Source: Pseudomonas putida | GTDB lineage: Bacteria; Pseudomonadota; Gammaproteobacteria; Pseudomonadales; Pseudomonadaceae | DNA: 64,000 nucleotides | Reading direction: 5' to 3' | Assembly (NCBI RefSeq): GCF_022627325.1 | Contig: NZ_JAETZZ010000017.1 | Span: 1 to 64,000 of the forward strand | Shown here: in pieces, positions 9,321 through 17,442 of the stretch | How the letters are laid out: every line of letters begins with the position of its first letter | How positions within the stretch are numbered: the stretch's first letter is position 1 | The notes under the pieces: generated by a model | What the model was told of the DNA's origin: nothing | Database searches by the model: none | The model's input: only the letters and a program-made list of their open reading frames with translations | Program-made: the position numbers and the translations under genes

Positions 9321-9353
9321 AACCCGTTGCAGGAAACTGCAGCGGGTTTTTTT
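9321..9353 (+). terminator. Terminator of the DUF1127 gene
   Basis: AACCCGTTGCAG (9321-9332) pairs with CTGCAGCGGGTT (9337-9348) around a GAAA loop, with one G-T pair, and runs into TTTTTTT. Confidence 0.9.
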
Positions 9354-9398
9354 ATGAGTTTGCCCGGTGGTTCAACCAAGGCGCTGCCGTCAGCAACA

Positions 9399-9438
9399 AG
9401 TACAGTTTTATGGCTTCAAAAAACAACCATAACAGTTT
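9399..9438. promoter_or_regulatory. Second ACTGTA-type motif cluster, upstream of the DUF2388 operon
   Basis: AGTACAGTTTTATGG (9399-9413) and CCATAACAGTTT (9427-9438) form an inverted arrangement with a TTATGG/CCATAA dyad. The ten bases CCATAACAGT are the exact reverse complement of the ACTGTTATGG found upstream of the DUF1127 gene. The cluster is about 155 bp before the first DUF2388 start, so it may belong to that promoter. Confidence 0.5.
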
Positions 9439-9594
9439 GCTTGTGCGCCGTTCATTAACATCCATTCATTCCGGCGCGTGATACGCTTGACTGGGCGGTC
9501 TGATAAAAACCAGATGCTCAAAGCCACCGTGACGGACGACCCGTGTGAGCGTCTCAAGCAGATCTACCCGAACCTTCCCCAGGAGTGCACGACC

Positions 9595-9912
9595 ATGACC
9601 CGTAAATACCTGATTGGCGCAGCCCTGCTGCTCGGCCTGGCCGGCACTGCCCACGCCACCAGCTTCATTGTCACTACTGACGCAGTCGTTGGCGCGGTTG
9701 CCGCCTCCACCGACGCCACCTCCGATGTGTCTTCGTCGTTCCGCGATGACAAGATCGTGCAGGCCGCTCGCGACGATGCGGCCAGCTACGTGGGCAGCCA
9801 GGGCGCCATTCGCGGCGCCAAGCTCGAAAGCGCTTTGCTGCACATCCGCTCGAACATGCCAGCCCTGCAGGCCAGCGATGCGCAGCTGGCTCAGGCTATC
9901 CTGGCGCTCTGA
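9595..9912 (+). CDS. DUF2388 secreted protein, paralogue 1
   Basis: A 105-residue protein with a signal peptide (MTRKYLIGAALLLGLAGTAHA, cleavage after about residue 20). The rest is the Pseudomonas-specific DUF2388 domain, with pattern ARDDAASYVGSQGAIRGAKLE. ATG 9595 has AGGAG 9 bases upstream; a longer in-frame start would bury the signal peptide. It is the first of three tandem paralogues ahead of the DUF4105 gene. The family function is unknown and no catalytic residues are apparent. It should be periplasmic. Confidence 0.85.
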   Translation: MTRKYLIGAALLLGLAGTAHATSFIVTTDAVVGAVAASTDATSDVSSSFRDDKIVQAARDDAASYVGSQGAIRGAKLESALLHIRSNMPALQASDAQLAQAILAL

Positions 9913-9995
9913 TCTGCTACAGCCCACAAGCGCTGGCCCTGGCCGGTACTTGTGGGCTAGCCTTCGACGTTCCTGTTCCTGTCGTAAGAAAGCCA

Positions 9996-10340
9996 ATGCG
10001 TTATCTGTTGCCGCTACTGTTCTGTGTAGTCACCATGGGCAGTGCCCATGCCATGGACACCACCACGCAAGGCCTGGTCATCACAGGCTACGTCACCAGC
10101 CAGGTCACGACTGCCCCATTCGATCGCAAGCTGGTCAGGCAGGCTCGCGATGATGCCGCAGCCTTCGTCGCCAGCGACGGCCTGATTCACGGAGCACGCC
10201 TGGAAGCAGCGTTCAAGTCGCTGCGACATGACGACATTCGTCAATCTGTCGGCGACCTTGAACTGGCAGAAGCAATTCTCGTCCAATCATTAAATCTGAC
10301 TCCCTGTATTTCCGGAGATGCTCCATGCGTAAACCGCTGA
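9996..10340 (+). CDS. DUF2388 secreted protein, paralogue 2 (divergent)
   Basis: A 114-residue protein with a signal peptide (MRYLLPLLFCVVTMGSAHA) and a DUF2388 core, QARDDAAAFVASDGLIHGARLEAAF. It diverges from its neighbours in the first half. It has an extra C-terminal tail with two cysteines (PCISGDAPC), absent from the other copies, which could form a disulfide in the periplasm. Its 3' end overlaps the next gene by 16 bp, which suggests translational coupling. Confidence 0.82.
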   Translation: MRYLLPLLFCVVTMGSAHAMDTTTQGLVITGYVTSQVTTAPFDRKLVRQARDDAAAFVASDGLIHGARLEAAFKSLRHDDIRQSVGDLELAEAILVQSLNLTPCISGDAPCVNR

Positions 10341-10645
10341 TCGCCGCTACCCTCGGCATGTTGCTGCTGGCCGACCTGGCCCAGGCACAAACTCTGGTGG
10401 CCACCAGCAACATCATCGTGCAGGCCTTCGGCCGCTCGATCGACTTCACCTCTGACACCACCACCTCGATCCGCGACTCCAAAGTCGTGCGTGAAGCCCA
10501 TGACGACGCCGCAAGCTTCGTCGCCAGCAACGGTGATATTCGTGGCGCCCAGCTTGAGGCCGCTTTCAACACCCTGCGCGAACGCGTGCCTGAAGCGCGC
10601 GACGCCAGCGACCAGGTGCTGGCCGAAGCCATCCTGGCGCTGTGA
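10325..10645 (+). CDS. DUF2388 secreted protein, paralogue 3
   Basis: A 106-residue protein with signal peptide (cleavage near AQA-QTL) and DUF2388 core EAHDDAASFVASNGDIRGAQLEAAF. It shares the ending AEAILAL with paralogue 1 (AQAILAL) and the TSDTTTSIRDSKVV segment, so these two are the closest pair. GGAG lies about 9 bases before the ATG. Its stop codon overlaps the GTG start of the DUF4105 gene by 4 bases, tying the small proteins to that enzyme. Confidence 0.85.
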   Translation: MRKPLIAATLGMLLLADLAQAQTLVATSNIIVQAFGRSIDFTSDTTTSIRDSKVVREAHDDAASFVASNGDIRGAQLEAAFNTLRERVPEARDASDQVLAEAILAL

Positions 10646-12600
10646 ACCGCGTACGTGCCTGGTTGCTCGGCTGCGCCCTGACGCTGCTGGGCACGCCCGC
10701 CCTGGCTGACCTGCAGCTCGAGCTGCAGGCAGCCGGCTTGACCCCACAGCAGGCTCAAGCCACCCACACCCTGCTTGATGAGGCTTTGGCCAAGCTCCCT
10801 CCCCGCTTCAAGCAACAGCTCAACCGGCGCGTCGAGGTCAGCTGGAGCGACAACATGCCAGCTGACGCCTACGGCCAGGCCTCCTTGGTCTCGACCCTGC
10901 AGCTCAACCGGCGCCTGCTGCCCAGCCTGGCGGATGGCAGTGCCGCCAAAGAGCGTACCAACCGCCCGCATGGCACGGTGCGTGAGGAGTTGCTGGCTAC
11001 AGTCCTGCACGAGCTTACCCACATATACGACCGAGCCCGGCTCTGGCCCAGTGCTGAACACTCGCTGATCGCCCGCTGCAAACGCCAGCAAGGCACCGTG
11101 GGTAAGGTCGGCCTTCCCGAGCAGTGTCGCGGCCAGGCCGAGCGCCGCTTTACCCTGAGCGATGACCCACGCCTGCTCGACCTGGCCGGCTGGCCGCAAT
11201 ACGTTGGCCGCCGCGGTGAGCGCGAACAGCACAATGGCCAGTTCCTGCGCAGCCCCGACAGCTATGAGCTGAGCAGCCCCAAGGAATACATCGCGGTCAA
11301 CATGGAGTACTTCCTCCTGGACCCGAGCTATGGCTGCCGTCGGCCAGCGCTCAATCAGTACCTGACTGATCATTTCGGCTGGGCGCCCAAGCAGACAACG
11401 TGCGCCAAGGGATTGCCATTCCTCAACGCCGGCAGCGACTTCGCCCGCCAGCCGTTGGGCGAAATCGACCCAGAGCGGGTCTACGAGGTGGACTTTCTCC
11501 TGGCCGAGGCCAACCAGAACCTGGTAAGCCGCTGGGGCCACAGCATGTTGCGCCTGGTGATCTGCAAACCCGGCCGCCCAAGGGGGCCAGACTGCCGCCT
11601 GGACCTGGACCAGCACCTGGTGCTCTCCTACCGGGCCTTCGTCAACGACGTTCAACTGTCCAGCTGGGATGGCCTGGTTGGAGCCTATCCGTCAAGGCTG
11701 TTCGTGCTGCCGCTGGCCCAGGTGATCGACGAATACACCAAGACCGAACTGCGCAGCCTGGCGTCGGTGCCGTTGAAGCTCAACCGCGACGAAGTAGAAA
11801 ACCTGGTACGCCAGGCCGCAGAGATGCACTGGAGTTATGACGGCAACTACTGGTTCCTGTCCAACAACTGTGCGGTAGAGTCCTTGAAACTGTTGCGCAG
11901 CGGCACCGCCAACCCGCGCCTGAACGACCTGGACAGCATCATGCCCAACGGTTTGCTCGCCGTATTGAAAGGTCGCGGACTGGCCGATACCAGCGTGCTC
12001 GACGACCCGCGCGAAGCCTTGCGCCTGGGCTACCGTTTCGACTCCTATCGCGACCGCTATCAGGCGATGTTCGATGTGCTGAAGAAACAGCTGCCAGTCA
12101 AGCAGGACAAGGTCGAGGACTGGCTGGCCCAGGACGCCGAACAACGCCGCGGCTGGTTCTCGCAAGCCGACCTGCGCACCAGCGCCGCCTTGCTGCTGCT
12201 GGAACAGGCCAGCCTGCGCCGCCAACTGCTGCTGGCTCAGGATGAAGTGAAGCAGCGCTATCTGAATGCGGCCGCGCTGAAAGACGGCAGTGTCAACAAA
12301 GCCGACCGGACACTCAAACAGATGCTCGCCAACAGTGGCTTCCTCAGCCGCCCGGCCGAACTGCTGGATACCAAGGGATACGGGCTGCCGCAGCCGGATG
12401 AGCGCGAGCATCTGGAGAAAGTCAGTAGTGAACGGCAGTCGCAGTTGCTGCGTTTGAGCACTGACCTCGACAGAGAAGTCAGGGCACTGCTGGAGCCTTC
12501 GCGGGCCAAGGAAATTGCAGCGGTCGAGGCCAATGTGAAGCAGATCGGTGAACACCTGAGGGCGCTGCACAAGGCAGCAGGCGGCCTGCAACTACCTTGA
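10642..12600 (+). CDS. DUF4105 periplasmic protein with additional HExxH metallopeptidase-like region
   Basis: A 652-residue exported protein with a signal peptide over about residues 1-22. Residues 110-230 hold an HExxH site (His123-Glu124-Leu-Thr-His127), followed by a KEYIAVNMEYF helix that could give a third glutamate ligand, as in gluzincins. Residues 280-430 match DUF4105, the domain of Lnb lipoprotein N-acyltransferases. Likely catalytic residues are His300 (SRWGHSMLRL) and Cys410 (FLSNNCAVE). The C-terminal 200 residues are helical and charged. It starts at GTG 10642 inside the stop codon of the third DUF2388 gene, with no good ribosome binding site, so it is probably translationally coupled. 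Two active centres are proposed from motifs; neither activity is demonstrated. Confidence 0.8.
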   Translation: MNRVRAWLLGCALTLLGTPALADLQLELQAAGLTPQQAQATHTLLDEALAKLPPRFKQQLNRRVEVSWSDNMPADAYGQASLVSTLQLNRRLLPSLADGSAAKERTNRPHGTVREELLATVLHELTHIYDRARLWPSAEHSLIARCKRQQGTVGKVGLPEQCRGQAERRFTLSDDPRLLDLAGWPQYVGRRGEREQHNGQFLRSPDSYELSSPKEYIAVNMEYFLLDPSYGCRRPALNQYLTDHFGWAPKQTTCAKGLPFLNAGSDFARQPLGEIDPERVYEVDFLLAEANQNLVSRWGHSMLRLVICKPGRPRGPDCRLDLDQHLVLSYRAFVNDVQLSSWDGLVGAYPSRLFVLPLAQVIDEYTKTELRSLASVPLKLNRDEVENLVRQAAEMHWSYDGNYWFLSNNCAVESLKLLRSGTANPRLNDLDSIMPNGLLAVLKGRGLADTSVLDDPREALRLGYRFDSYRDRYQAMFDVLKKQLPVKQDKVEDWLAQDAEQRRGWFSQADLRTSAALLLLEQASLRRQLLLAQDEVKQRYLNAAALKDGSVNKADRTLKQMLANSGFLSRPAELLDTKGYGLPQPDEREHLEKVSSERQSQLLRLSTDLDREVRALLEPSRAKEIAAVEANVKQIGEHLRALHKAAGGLQLP

Positions 12601-12612
12601 TCGCCCTTCTGG

Positions 12613-12686
12613 CCCTATCGCCGGCAAGGCGGCTCCCCCAGCGTGCACCCTGGGTCATGTATGCGGGCCAATTGCCGGCGACAGGG
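12613..12686. repeat. REPIN-like inverted REP pair
   Basis: CCCTATCGCCGGCAA (12613-12627) and TTGCCGGCGACAGGG (12672-12686) are inverted copies with one mismatch. They contain the ATCGCCGGCAA core of P. putida REP sequences. The pair lies between two convergent genes, where it could also limit read-through. Confidence 0.7.
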
Positions 12687-12704
12687 TAGTAATGCGTCCA
12701 TACG

Positions 12705-13106
12705 CTAGGGGTTTTCCTCTTGCTCCTCAGGCAAACCTTCATCCACATGCAGCCAGGGCAACCGGCTCCCGGTCCAGATGTGCCGCGTGGGCCGCACCCG
12801 TTCCGGGTGGTCCAGCGTCGCTACCGTCACATCGATGCTGCCCGGGCTATGCGACGTCACCAATGCCACATGTGCACCACAATCACCACAGAAGTAGCGC
12901 TTGCAACTGGCCGGTGCCACATAGCACTGCGGCCTGCCCGCCACCCATTGGAAACCGGAGCGCGGCACGGTGAGCCAGGTCACCAGCAGGCCCCCGCTGA
13001 CCCGCCGGCAGATCGAACAATGGCAATGGGCGATATCGGTCACCTCACCCTTCAAGCAATAGCGCAAGGCGCCGCAATGGCAGCCACCTTCAGTTACATC
13101 AGACAT
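12705..13106 (-). CDS. GFA (CENP-V/glutathione-dependent formaldehyde-activating) family zinc protein
   Basis: A 133-residue protein with the GFA zinc motifs in order: GGCHCGALRY near the N-terminus, CHCSICRR around residue 28, and YFCGDCGAH around residue 71. This pattern binds one or two zinc ions. Most family members have no proven role; glutathione-linked formaldehyde activation is known for the founding enzyme only. It is convergent with the DUF4105 gene and alone in its transcription unit. Confidence 0.85.
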   Translation of the reverse strand: MSDVTEGGCHCGALRYCLKGEVTDIAHCHCSICRRVSGGLLVTWLTVPRSGFQWVAGRPQCYVAPASCKRYFCGDCGAHVALVTSHSPGSIDVTVATLDHPERVRPTRHIWTGSRLPWLHVDEGLPEEQEENP

Positions 13107-13373
13107 CTCCTACCTCCCGTCGCCCTTTTCCTGGCGAAAGCTGGCTGAAAGCTTGCACCCATAGGATAGCCACCACTACCGGCACAAGACCGGTCAGCCA
13201 GGGCACCCGGACTATTCCGCGCCCGGCCCAATCAACAACAACAATGGTGATTCTGATGTATTCCTGTGCCCGCCCTTTCGCAGTACCCCTCCGCTTGCTC
13301 CCCGTGCAGCGCTTGACGCGCTGATTCGCCCCGATCGACTTTCCTTTCGCCGCGCCACGCCTGGAGTATTGCC

Positions 13374-14681
13374 ATGCTGACCTTCCTCGGCTTTGCCATG
13401 GTCATCACCTTCATGTACCTGATCATGACCAAGCGCCTGTCGGCCTTGATCGCACTGATCCTGGTACCGATCCTGTTCGCCCTGTTCGGTGGTTTTTCCG
13501 CCAAGATCGGCCCGATGATGCTCGAAGGCATCAGCAAGCTCGCGCCCACAGGCGTCATGCTGATGTTCGCCATCCTTTACTTCGCCCTGATGATCGACTC
13601 CGGCCTGTTCGACCCGGCGGTGCGCAAGATCCTCAAGCTGGTCAAGGGCGACCCGCTGAAAGTCTCGGTCGGCACCGCTGTCCTGGCCCTGGTGGTCTCG
13701 CTGGACGGTGACGGCGCCACCACCTACATGATCTGCTGCGCCGCCATGCTGCCCCTGTATAGCCGCCTGGGCATGAGCCCGAGGATCATGGCCGGCCTGA
13801 TCATACTTGCAGGCGGGGTCATGAACATGACCCCATGGGGCGGCCCCACTGCCCGCGCAGCCAGTGCCCTGCACGTAGACCCGTCGGACATTTTCGTACC
13901 GATGATCCCGGCCATGGTCTTCGGCGTGCTGGCGATCCTCGCCATCGCCTACATGTACGGCAAGCGTGAGCGTGCCCGCCTGGGTGAACTGCACCTGCCT
14001 ACCGACGACATCGATCACAGCGAAATCACCGTGTCGCAGTTCCCCGACGCACGCCGGCCCAAGCTTCTGTGGTTCAACGGTGCGCTCACCGCCGCGCTGA
14101 TGGCTGCACTGATCGCAGGCCTGCTACCACTGCCGGTGCTGTTCATGATCGCCTTCAGCATCGCCATGATTGTCAACTACCCTTGCCTTCAGCAGCAGAA
14201 GGACCGTATCGCCGCCCACGCTGGCAGCGTGCTCGCCGTAACCGGGCTGATCTTCGCTGCAGGTATCTTCACCGGCATCCTGTCGGGCACCGGCATGGTC
14301 GAGGCCATGTCCAAAAGCTTGTTGGCGGTCATTCCCGAGGCGCTGGGCCCTTACCTGGCGGTGATCACCGCGATCGTGAGCATGCCGTTCACCTTCTTCA
14401 TGTCCAATGACGCCTTCTATTACGGGGTGCTGCCGGTGCTGGCGGAAGCGGCCAGCCACTACGGTATCAGCCCGGTGGAAATGGCCCGCGCGTCGATCGT
14501 CGGTCAACCGGTACACCTGCTGAGCCCGCTGGTACCCTCGACCTACCTGCTGGTGGCGCTGGCAGGCATCGAATTCGGTGATCATCAGCGCTTCACACTC
14601 AAATGGGCAGTACTGGTGTGCATGTGCATAATGCTCGCCGCACTGCTGATGGGCATTTTCCCGCTGTTCAGCAGTCTTTAA
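13374..14681 (+). CDS. CitMHS-family metal-citrate/proton symporter
   Basis: A 435-residue inner-membrane protein with about 11-12 hydrophobic helices. It shows family features LDGDGATTYMICCAAMLPLYSRLGM, GGVMNMTPWGGPTARAASAL and SNDAFYYGVLPVL. CitMHS carriers import citrate complexed with a divalent metal, driven by protons. GGAG lies about 8 bases before the ATG. No citrate-sensing regulator is next to it; the 267-bp upstream region presumably holds the promoter. Metal preference (Mg, Ca or other) cannot be read from the sequence. Confidence 0.88.
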   Translation: MLTFLGFAMVITFMYLIMTKRLSALIALILVPILFALFGGFSAKIGPMMLEGISKLAPTGVMLMFAILYFALMIDSGLFDPAVRKILKLVKGDPLKVSVGTAVLALVVSLDGDGATTYMICCAAMLPLYSRLGMSPRIMAGLIILAGGVMNMTPWGGPTARAASALHVDPSDIFVPMIPAMVFGVLAILAIAYMYGKRERARLGELHLPTDDIDHSEITVSQFPDARRPKLLWFNGALTAALMAALIAGLLPLPVLFMIAFSIAMIVNYPCLQQQKDRIAAHAGSVLAVTGLIFAAGIFTGILSGTGMVEAMSKSLLAVIPEALGPYLAVITAIVSMPFTFFMSNDAFYYGVLPVLAEAASHYGISPVEMARASIVGQPVHLLSPLVPSTYLLVALAGIEFGDHQRFTLKWAVLVCMCIMLAALLMGIFPLFSSL

Positions 14682-14702
14682 ATAAACGCCTGTCACCGCA
14701 AC

Positions 14703-14731
14703 GCGAAGTGCCCTGTGCAAGGGCGCTTCGC
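14703..14731 (+). other. Stable hairpin between citrate symporter and terC-like gene
   Basis: GCGAAGTGCCCT (14703-14714) pairs with AGGGCGCTTCGC (14720-14731), 12 bp with a single G-T pair and a 5-base loop. No T tract follows, so it is not a classical terminator. It ends about 10 bases before the ribosome binding site of the next gene and may stabilise the upstream message or tune expression. Confidence 0.7.
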
Positions 14732-14754
14732 CACTATCGCTCGAAGGAATACAC

Positions 14755-15525
14755 ATGGAATGGCTGACCAGCCCGGAAATCTGGGTTGCCTTTTTCACCC
14801 TCACTGCGCTTGAGATCGTTCTCGGTATCGACAACATCATCATGATCTCGATTCTGGTCAGCCGCATGCCCAAGCACATGCAGGCGCGCACCCGAATCTT
14901 CGGCCTGGCCCTGGCCATGGTCACCCGCATTTTGCTGTTGCTATCGATCACCTGGGTCATGCGCCTGACTGCCGACCTTTTCGTGGTATTCGGCCAAGGC
15001 ATCTCGGGCCGCGACCTGATTCTGTTCTGTGGCGGCCTGTTCCTGCTGTGGAAAAGCTCCCAGGAGATCTACCACGGCCTGGAAGGTGAGGACGAAAGCG
15101 GTGAGGAGCCCAAGGGCAAGGGCGGCACGTTCCTCTTCACAATCATTCAGATCGCCATCATCGACATCGTGTTCTCCCTGGACTCGGTGATCACCGCTGT
15201 CGGCATGGTTTCGCATGTGCCGGTGATGGTCGCGGCAATCATCGTTGCAGTACTGGTGATGATGCTGTGCGCCGGTGCCATCAGCAATTTCATCGACAAG
15301 CACCCTTCGCTGAAGATGCTCGCACTTTCGTTCCTGATCGTTGTGGGTACTGTGCTGATCGCCGAATCTTTCGATGTACATGTGCCCAAGGGCTATGTCT
15401 ACTTCGCCATGGCGTTCTCCCTTGGGGTGGAGGCCATCAACATCCGCATGCGCACCGCCATGGCGCGCAAGCGCGGCAAGGAGCAGGACGCAGTGAAATT
15501 GCGCAAGGACATTCCGGGCCAGTAA
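14755..15525 (+). CDS. TerC-family membrane protein
   Basis: A 256-residue integral membrane protein with about seven helices. It has the TerC signature twice, ALEIVLGIDNIIMISIL near residue 18 and DIVFSLDSVITAVGM near residue 138, each with conserved acidic residues in the membrane. TerC proteins such as E. coli Alx export manganese or help load metal onto exported proteins. No CBS or CorC domain is attached. AAGGA precedes the ATG, and a terminator follows at 15546. Confidence 0.88.
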   Translation: MEWLTSPEIWVAFFTLTALEIVLGIDNIIMISILVSRMPKHMQARTRIFGLALAMVTRILLLLSITWVMRLTADLFVVFGQGISGRDLILFCGGLFLLWKSSQEIYHGLEGEDESGEEPKGKGGTFLFTIIQIAIIDIVFSLDSVITAVGMVSHVPVMVAAIIVAVLVMMLCAGAISNFIDKHPSLKMLALSFLIVVGTVLIAESFDVHVPKGYVYFAMAFSLGVEAINIRMRTAMARKRGKEQDAVKLRKDIPGQ

Positions 15526-15545
15526 GCACCGCGAACGCCGTAGTC

Positions 15546-15570
15546 GAGGGCCCTCATCAGGGCCCTTTTT
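15546..15570 (+). terminator. Terminator after the TerC-family gene
   Basis: GAGGGCCCT (15546-15554) is followed by a 4-base loop, then AGGGCCCTTTTT. The stem of about 8 bp is followed by a run of T. Confidence 0.85.
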
Positions 15571-15753
15571 CATGCCTTGGATTTCATGACAGGCAGGTTT
15601 CAAATGCTGGCCGCGCATGCCAAGCTGGCGACAGGTCCGCAAAACAACTAAAGCTAGAGTAAGCACTGGATAAAAACACCCACCCCCGGGCCAGGCTTAC
15701 CGCTTCACCCATTGGCTCCGCCTTTGGAGCCCGGATAAGAGGGGGGCTACACC

Positions 15754-17412
15754 ATGCTGACCCTGCTCAACCTGCTTTCCGCCGTCGCGTTGCTGGTATG
15801 GGGCACGCATATCGTGCGAACCGGCATCCTGAGAGTGTTCGGCTCCAACCTGCGCCGGGTTCTGAGCCAGAACATGGACCGGCGGCCATTGGCGTTCATC
15901 GCCGGCATCCTGGTCACGGCCGTGGTGCAAAGCAGCAACGCCACCGCCATGCTAGTGACGTCATTCGTCGGCCAGGGCTTGATGGCCATGACCCCCGCCT
16001 TGGCCATCATGCTCGGTGCAGACGTCGGCACCGCACTGATGGCCAGGGTGCTTACCCTGGACCTTTCCTGGCTCTCGCCACTGCTGGTGTTCCTGGGCGT
16101 GATCTTTTTCCTGTCGCGCAAGCAGACGCGTGCAGGCCAACTGGGCCGGGTAGGCATCGGCCTGGGCCTGATCATTCTGGCGCTGCAGCTGATCGTTCAG
16201 GCGGCCACCCCGATCACCCAGGCTCAGGGTGTGAAGGTGCTGTTCGCCTCACTGACCGGGGACATCCTGCTCGATGCTTTGGTTGGCGCGGTGTTCGCCA
16301 TGGTGTCGTACTCCAGCCTGGCGGCAGTGCTGCTGACCGCCACCCTGGCCGGCGCTGAGCTGATCAGCCTGCCAGTGGCCATCGGCCTGGTGGTCGGCGC
16401 CAACATCGGCAGCGGGCTGCTGGCGTTTCTCAGCACCAGCATGCAGAACGCCGCGGGCCGGCGGGTGGCCTTGGGCAGCCTTTTGTACAAGCTGATCGGG
16501 CTGGTACTGATCATACCGGTGCTGCACCCACTGGTGGCGTGGATGGACTCGCTCAGCTTCAGCCCCCAGGAGCTGGTGATCGGCTTCCACCTGCTCTACA
16601 ACACACTGCGTTGTCTGATCCTGCTGCCCACCGTCAAGCCCATGGGGCGCCTGTGCAACGCCTTGTTGCCAGAGCGCGAGAACGGTAACGGCCAAGTGCG
16701 TCCACGCCATCTGGACGCCTCGGCGCTCACAACGCCGAGCCTGGCCCTGGCCAACGCTGCCCGCGAGACCTTGCGCCTGGGCGATATCGTCGACAGCCTG
16801 CTCGAAGCCATGCTCAACGCCCTGCGCGGCACCCAGGCCGCCCTGCCACAGCAGGTCCGCGCCCTGGGCGAAGACGCCGAAGCGTTGTACAGCGCCATAA
16901 AACTGTACCTGGCCCAAATGCCTCGGGAAGACCTCAGCGATCAGGACAACAGGCGCTGGGCCGAAATCATCGAACTGGCGATCAACCTCAAGCTGGCCAG
17001 TGACCTGGTCGAGCGCATGCTGCGCAAGGTCCAACAGCAGAAGACCAGCCAACGCCGGGAGTTTTCCCAGGTCGGCCTGCAGGAGCTCACCGGCCTGCAA
17101 GAGCAATTGCTGACCAACCTGCGCTTGGGCCTTTCGGTATTTCTCAGCGCGGACCCAGAGAGCGCGCGCTTGCTGTTGCGGGAAAAACGCCGCTTCCGTG
17201 CCCAGGAAAGGCGCCTGGCCCATGCCCATGTCAGCCGTTTGCAACGCAAGGTGGTGCAAAGTATCGAGACCAGTTCGCTACACTTGGAGCTGATCGCGGA
17301 CATGAAGCGGTTGAACTCTTTGTTCTGCAGCAGTGCCTATGTGGTACTGGGTGGCTCGGACACTGGCGGGCTATTGCTCGACAGCGTGCCGGACGAAGCC
17401 CGCCTACCCTGA
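15754..17412 (+). CDS. Na+/phosphate cotransporter family protein with PhoU-like C-terminal domain
   Basis: A 552-residue protein. The first 310 residues contain two inverted Na/Pi repeats with the QSSNATAMLV motif (near residue 54) and the matching MVSYSSLAAVLLTA (near residue 188). The C-terminal 230 residues are helical and resemble PhoU, as in E. coli YjbB. YjbB-type proteins are thought to export phosphate rather than import it. GAGGGG lies about 8 bases before the ATG. The next gene begins 30 bp later, so co-transcription with the M16 peptidase is likely. Confidence 0.88.
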   Translation: MLTLLNLLSAVALLVWGTHIVRTGILRVFGSNLRRVLSQNMDRRPLAFIAGILVTAVVQSSNATAMLVTSFVGQGLMAMTPALAIMLGADVGTALMARVLTLDLSWLSPLLVFLGVIFFLSRKQTRAGQLGRVGIGLGLIILALQLIVQAATPITQAQGVKVLFASLTGDILLDALVGAVFAMVSYSSLAAVLLTATLAGAELISLPVAIGLVVGANIGSGLLAFLSTSMQNAAGRRVALGSLLYKLIGLVLIIPVLHPLVAWMDSLSFSPQELVIGFHLLYNTLRCLILLPTVKPMGRLCNALLPERENGNGQVRPRHLDASALTTPSLALANAARETLRLGDIVDSLLEAMLNALRGTQAALPQQVRALGEDAEALYSAIKLYLAQMPREDLSDQDNRRWAEIIELAINLKLASDLVERMLRKVQQQKTSQRREFSQVGLQELTGLQEQLLTNLRLGLSVFLSADPESARLLLREKRRFRAQERRLAHAHVSRLQRKVVQSIETSSLHLELIADMKRLNSLFCSSAYVVLGGSDTGGLLLDSVPDEARLP

Positions 17413-17442
17413 TCTCGCCTACCTGGAGACCCAAGCTCGCCC

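Noticed and set aside
10213..11655. 480-codon minus-strand frame opposite the DUF4105 gene
   Set aside because: It lacks a signal peptide, domain or plausible start, and overlaps the well-supported coding strand.
14682..14754. Manganese (yybP-ykoY) riboswitch ahead of the TerC gene
   Set aside because: Only 73 bp are available and the single long hairpin lacks the conserved loops of that riboswitch.
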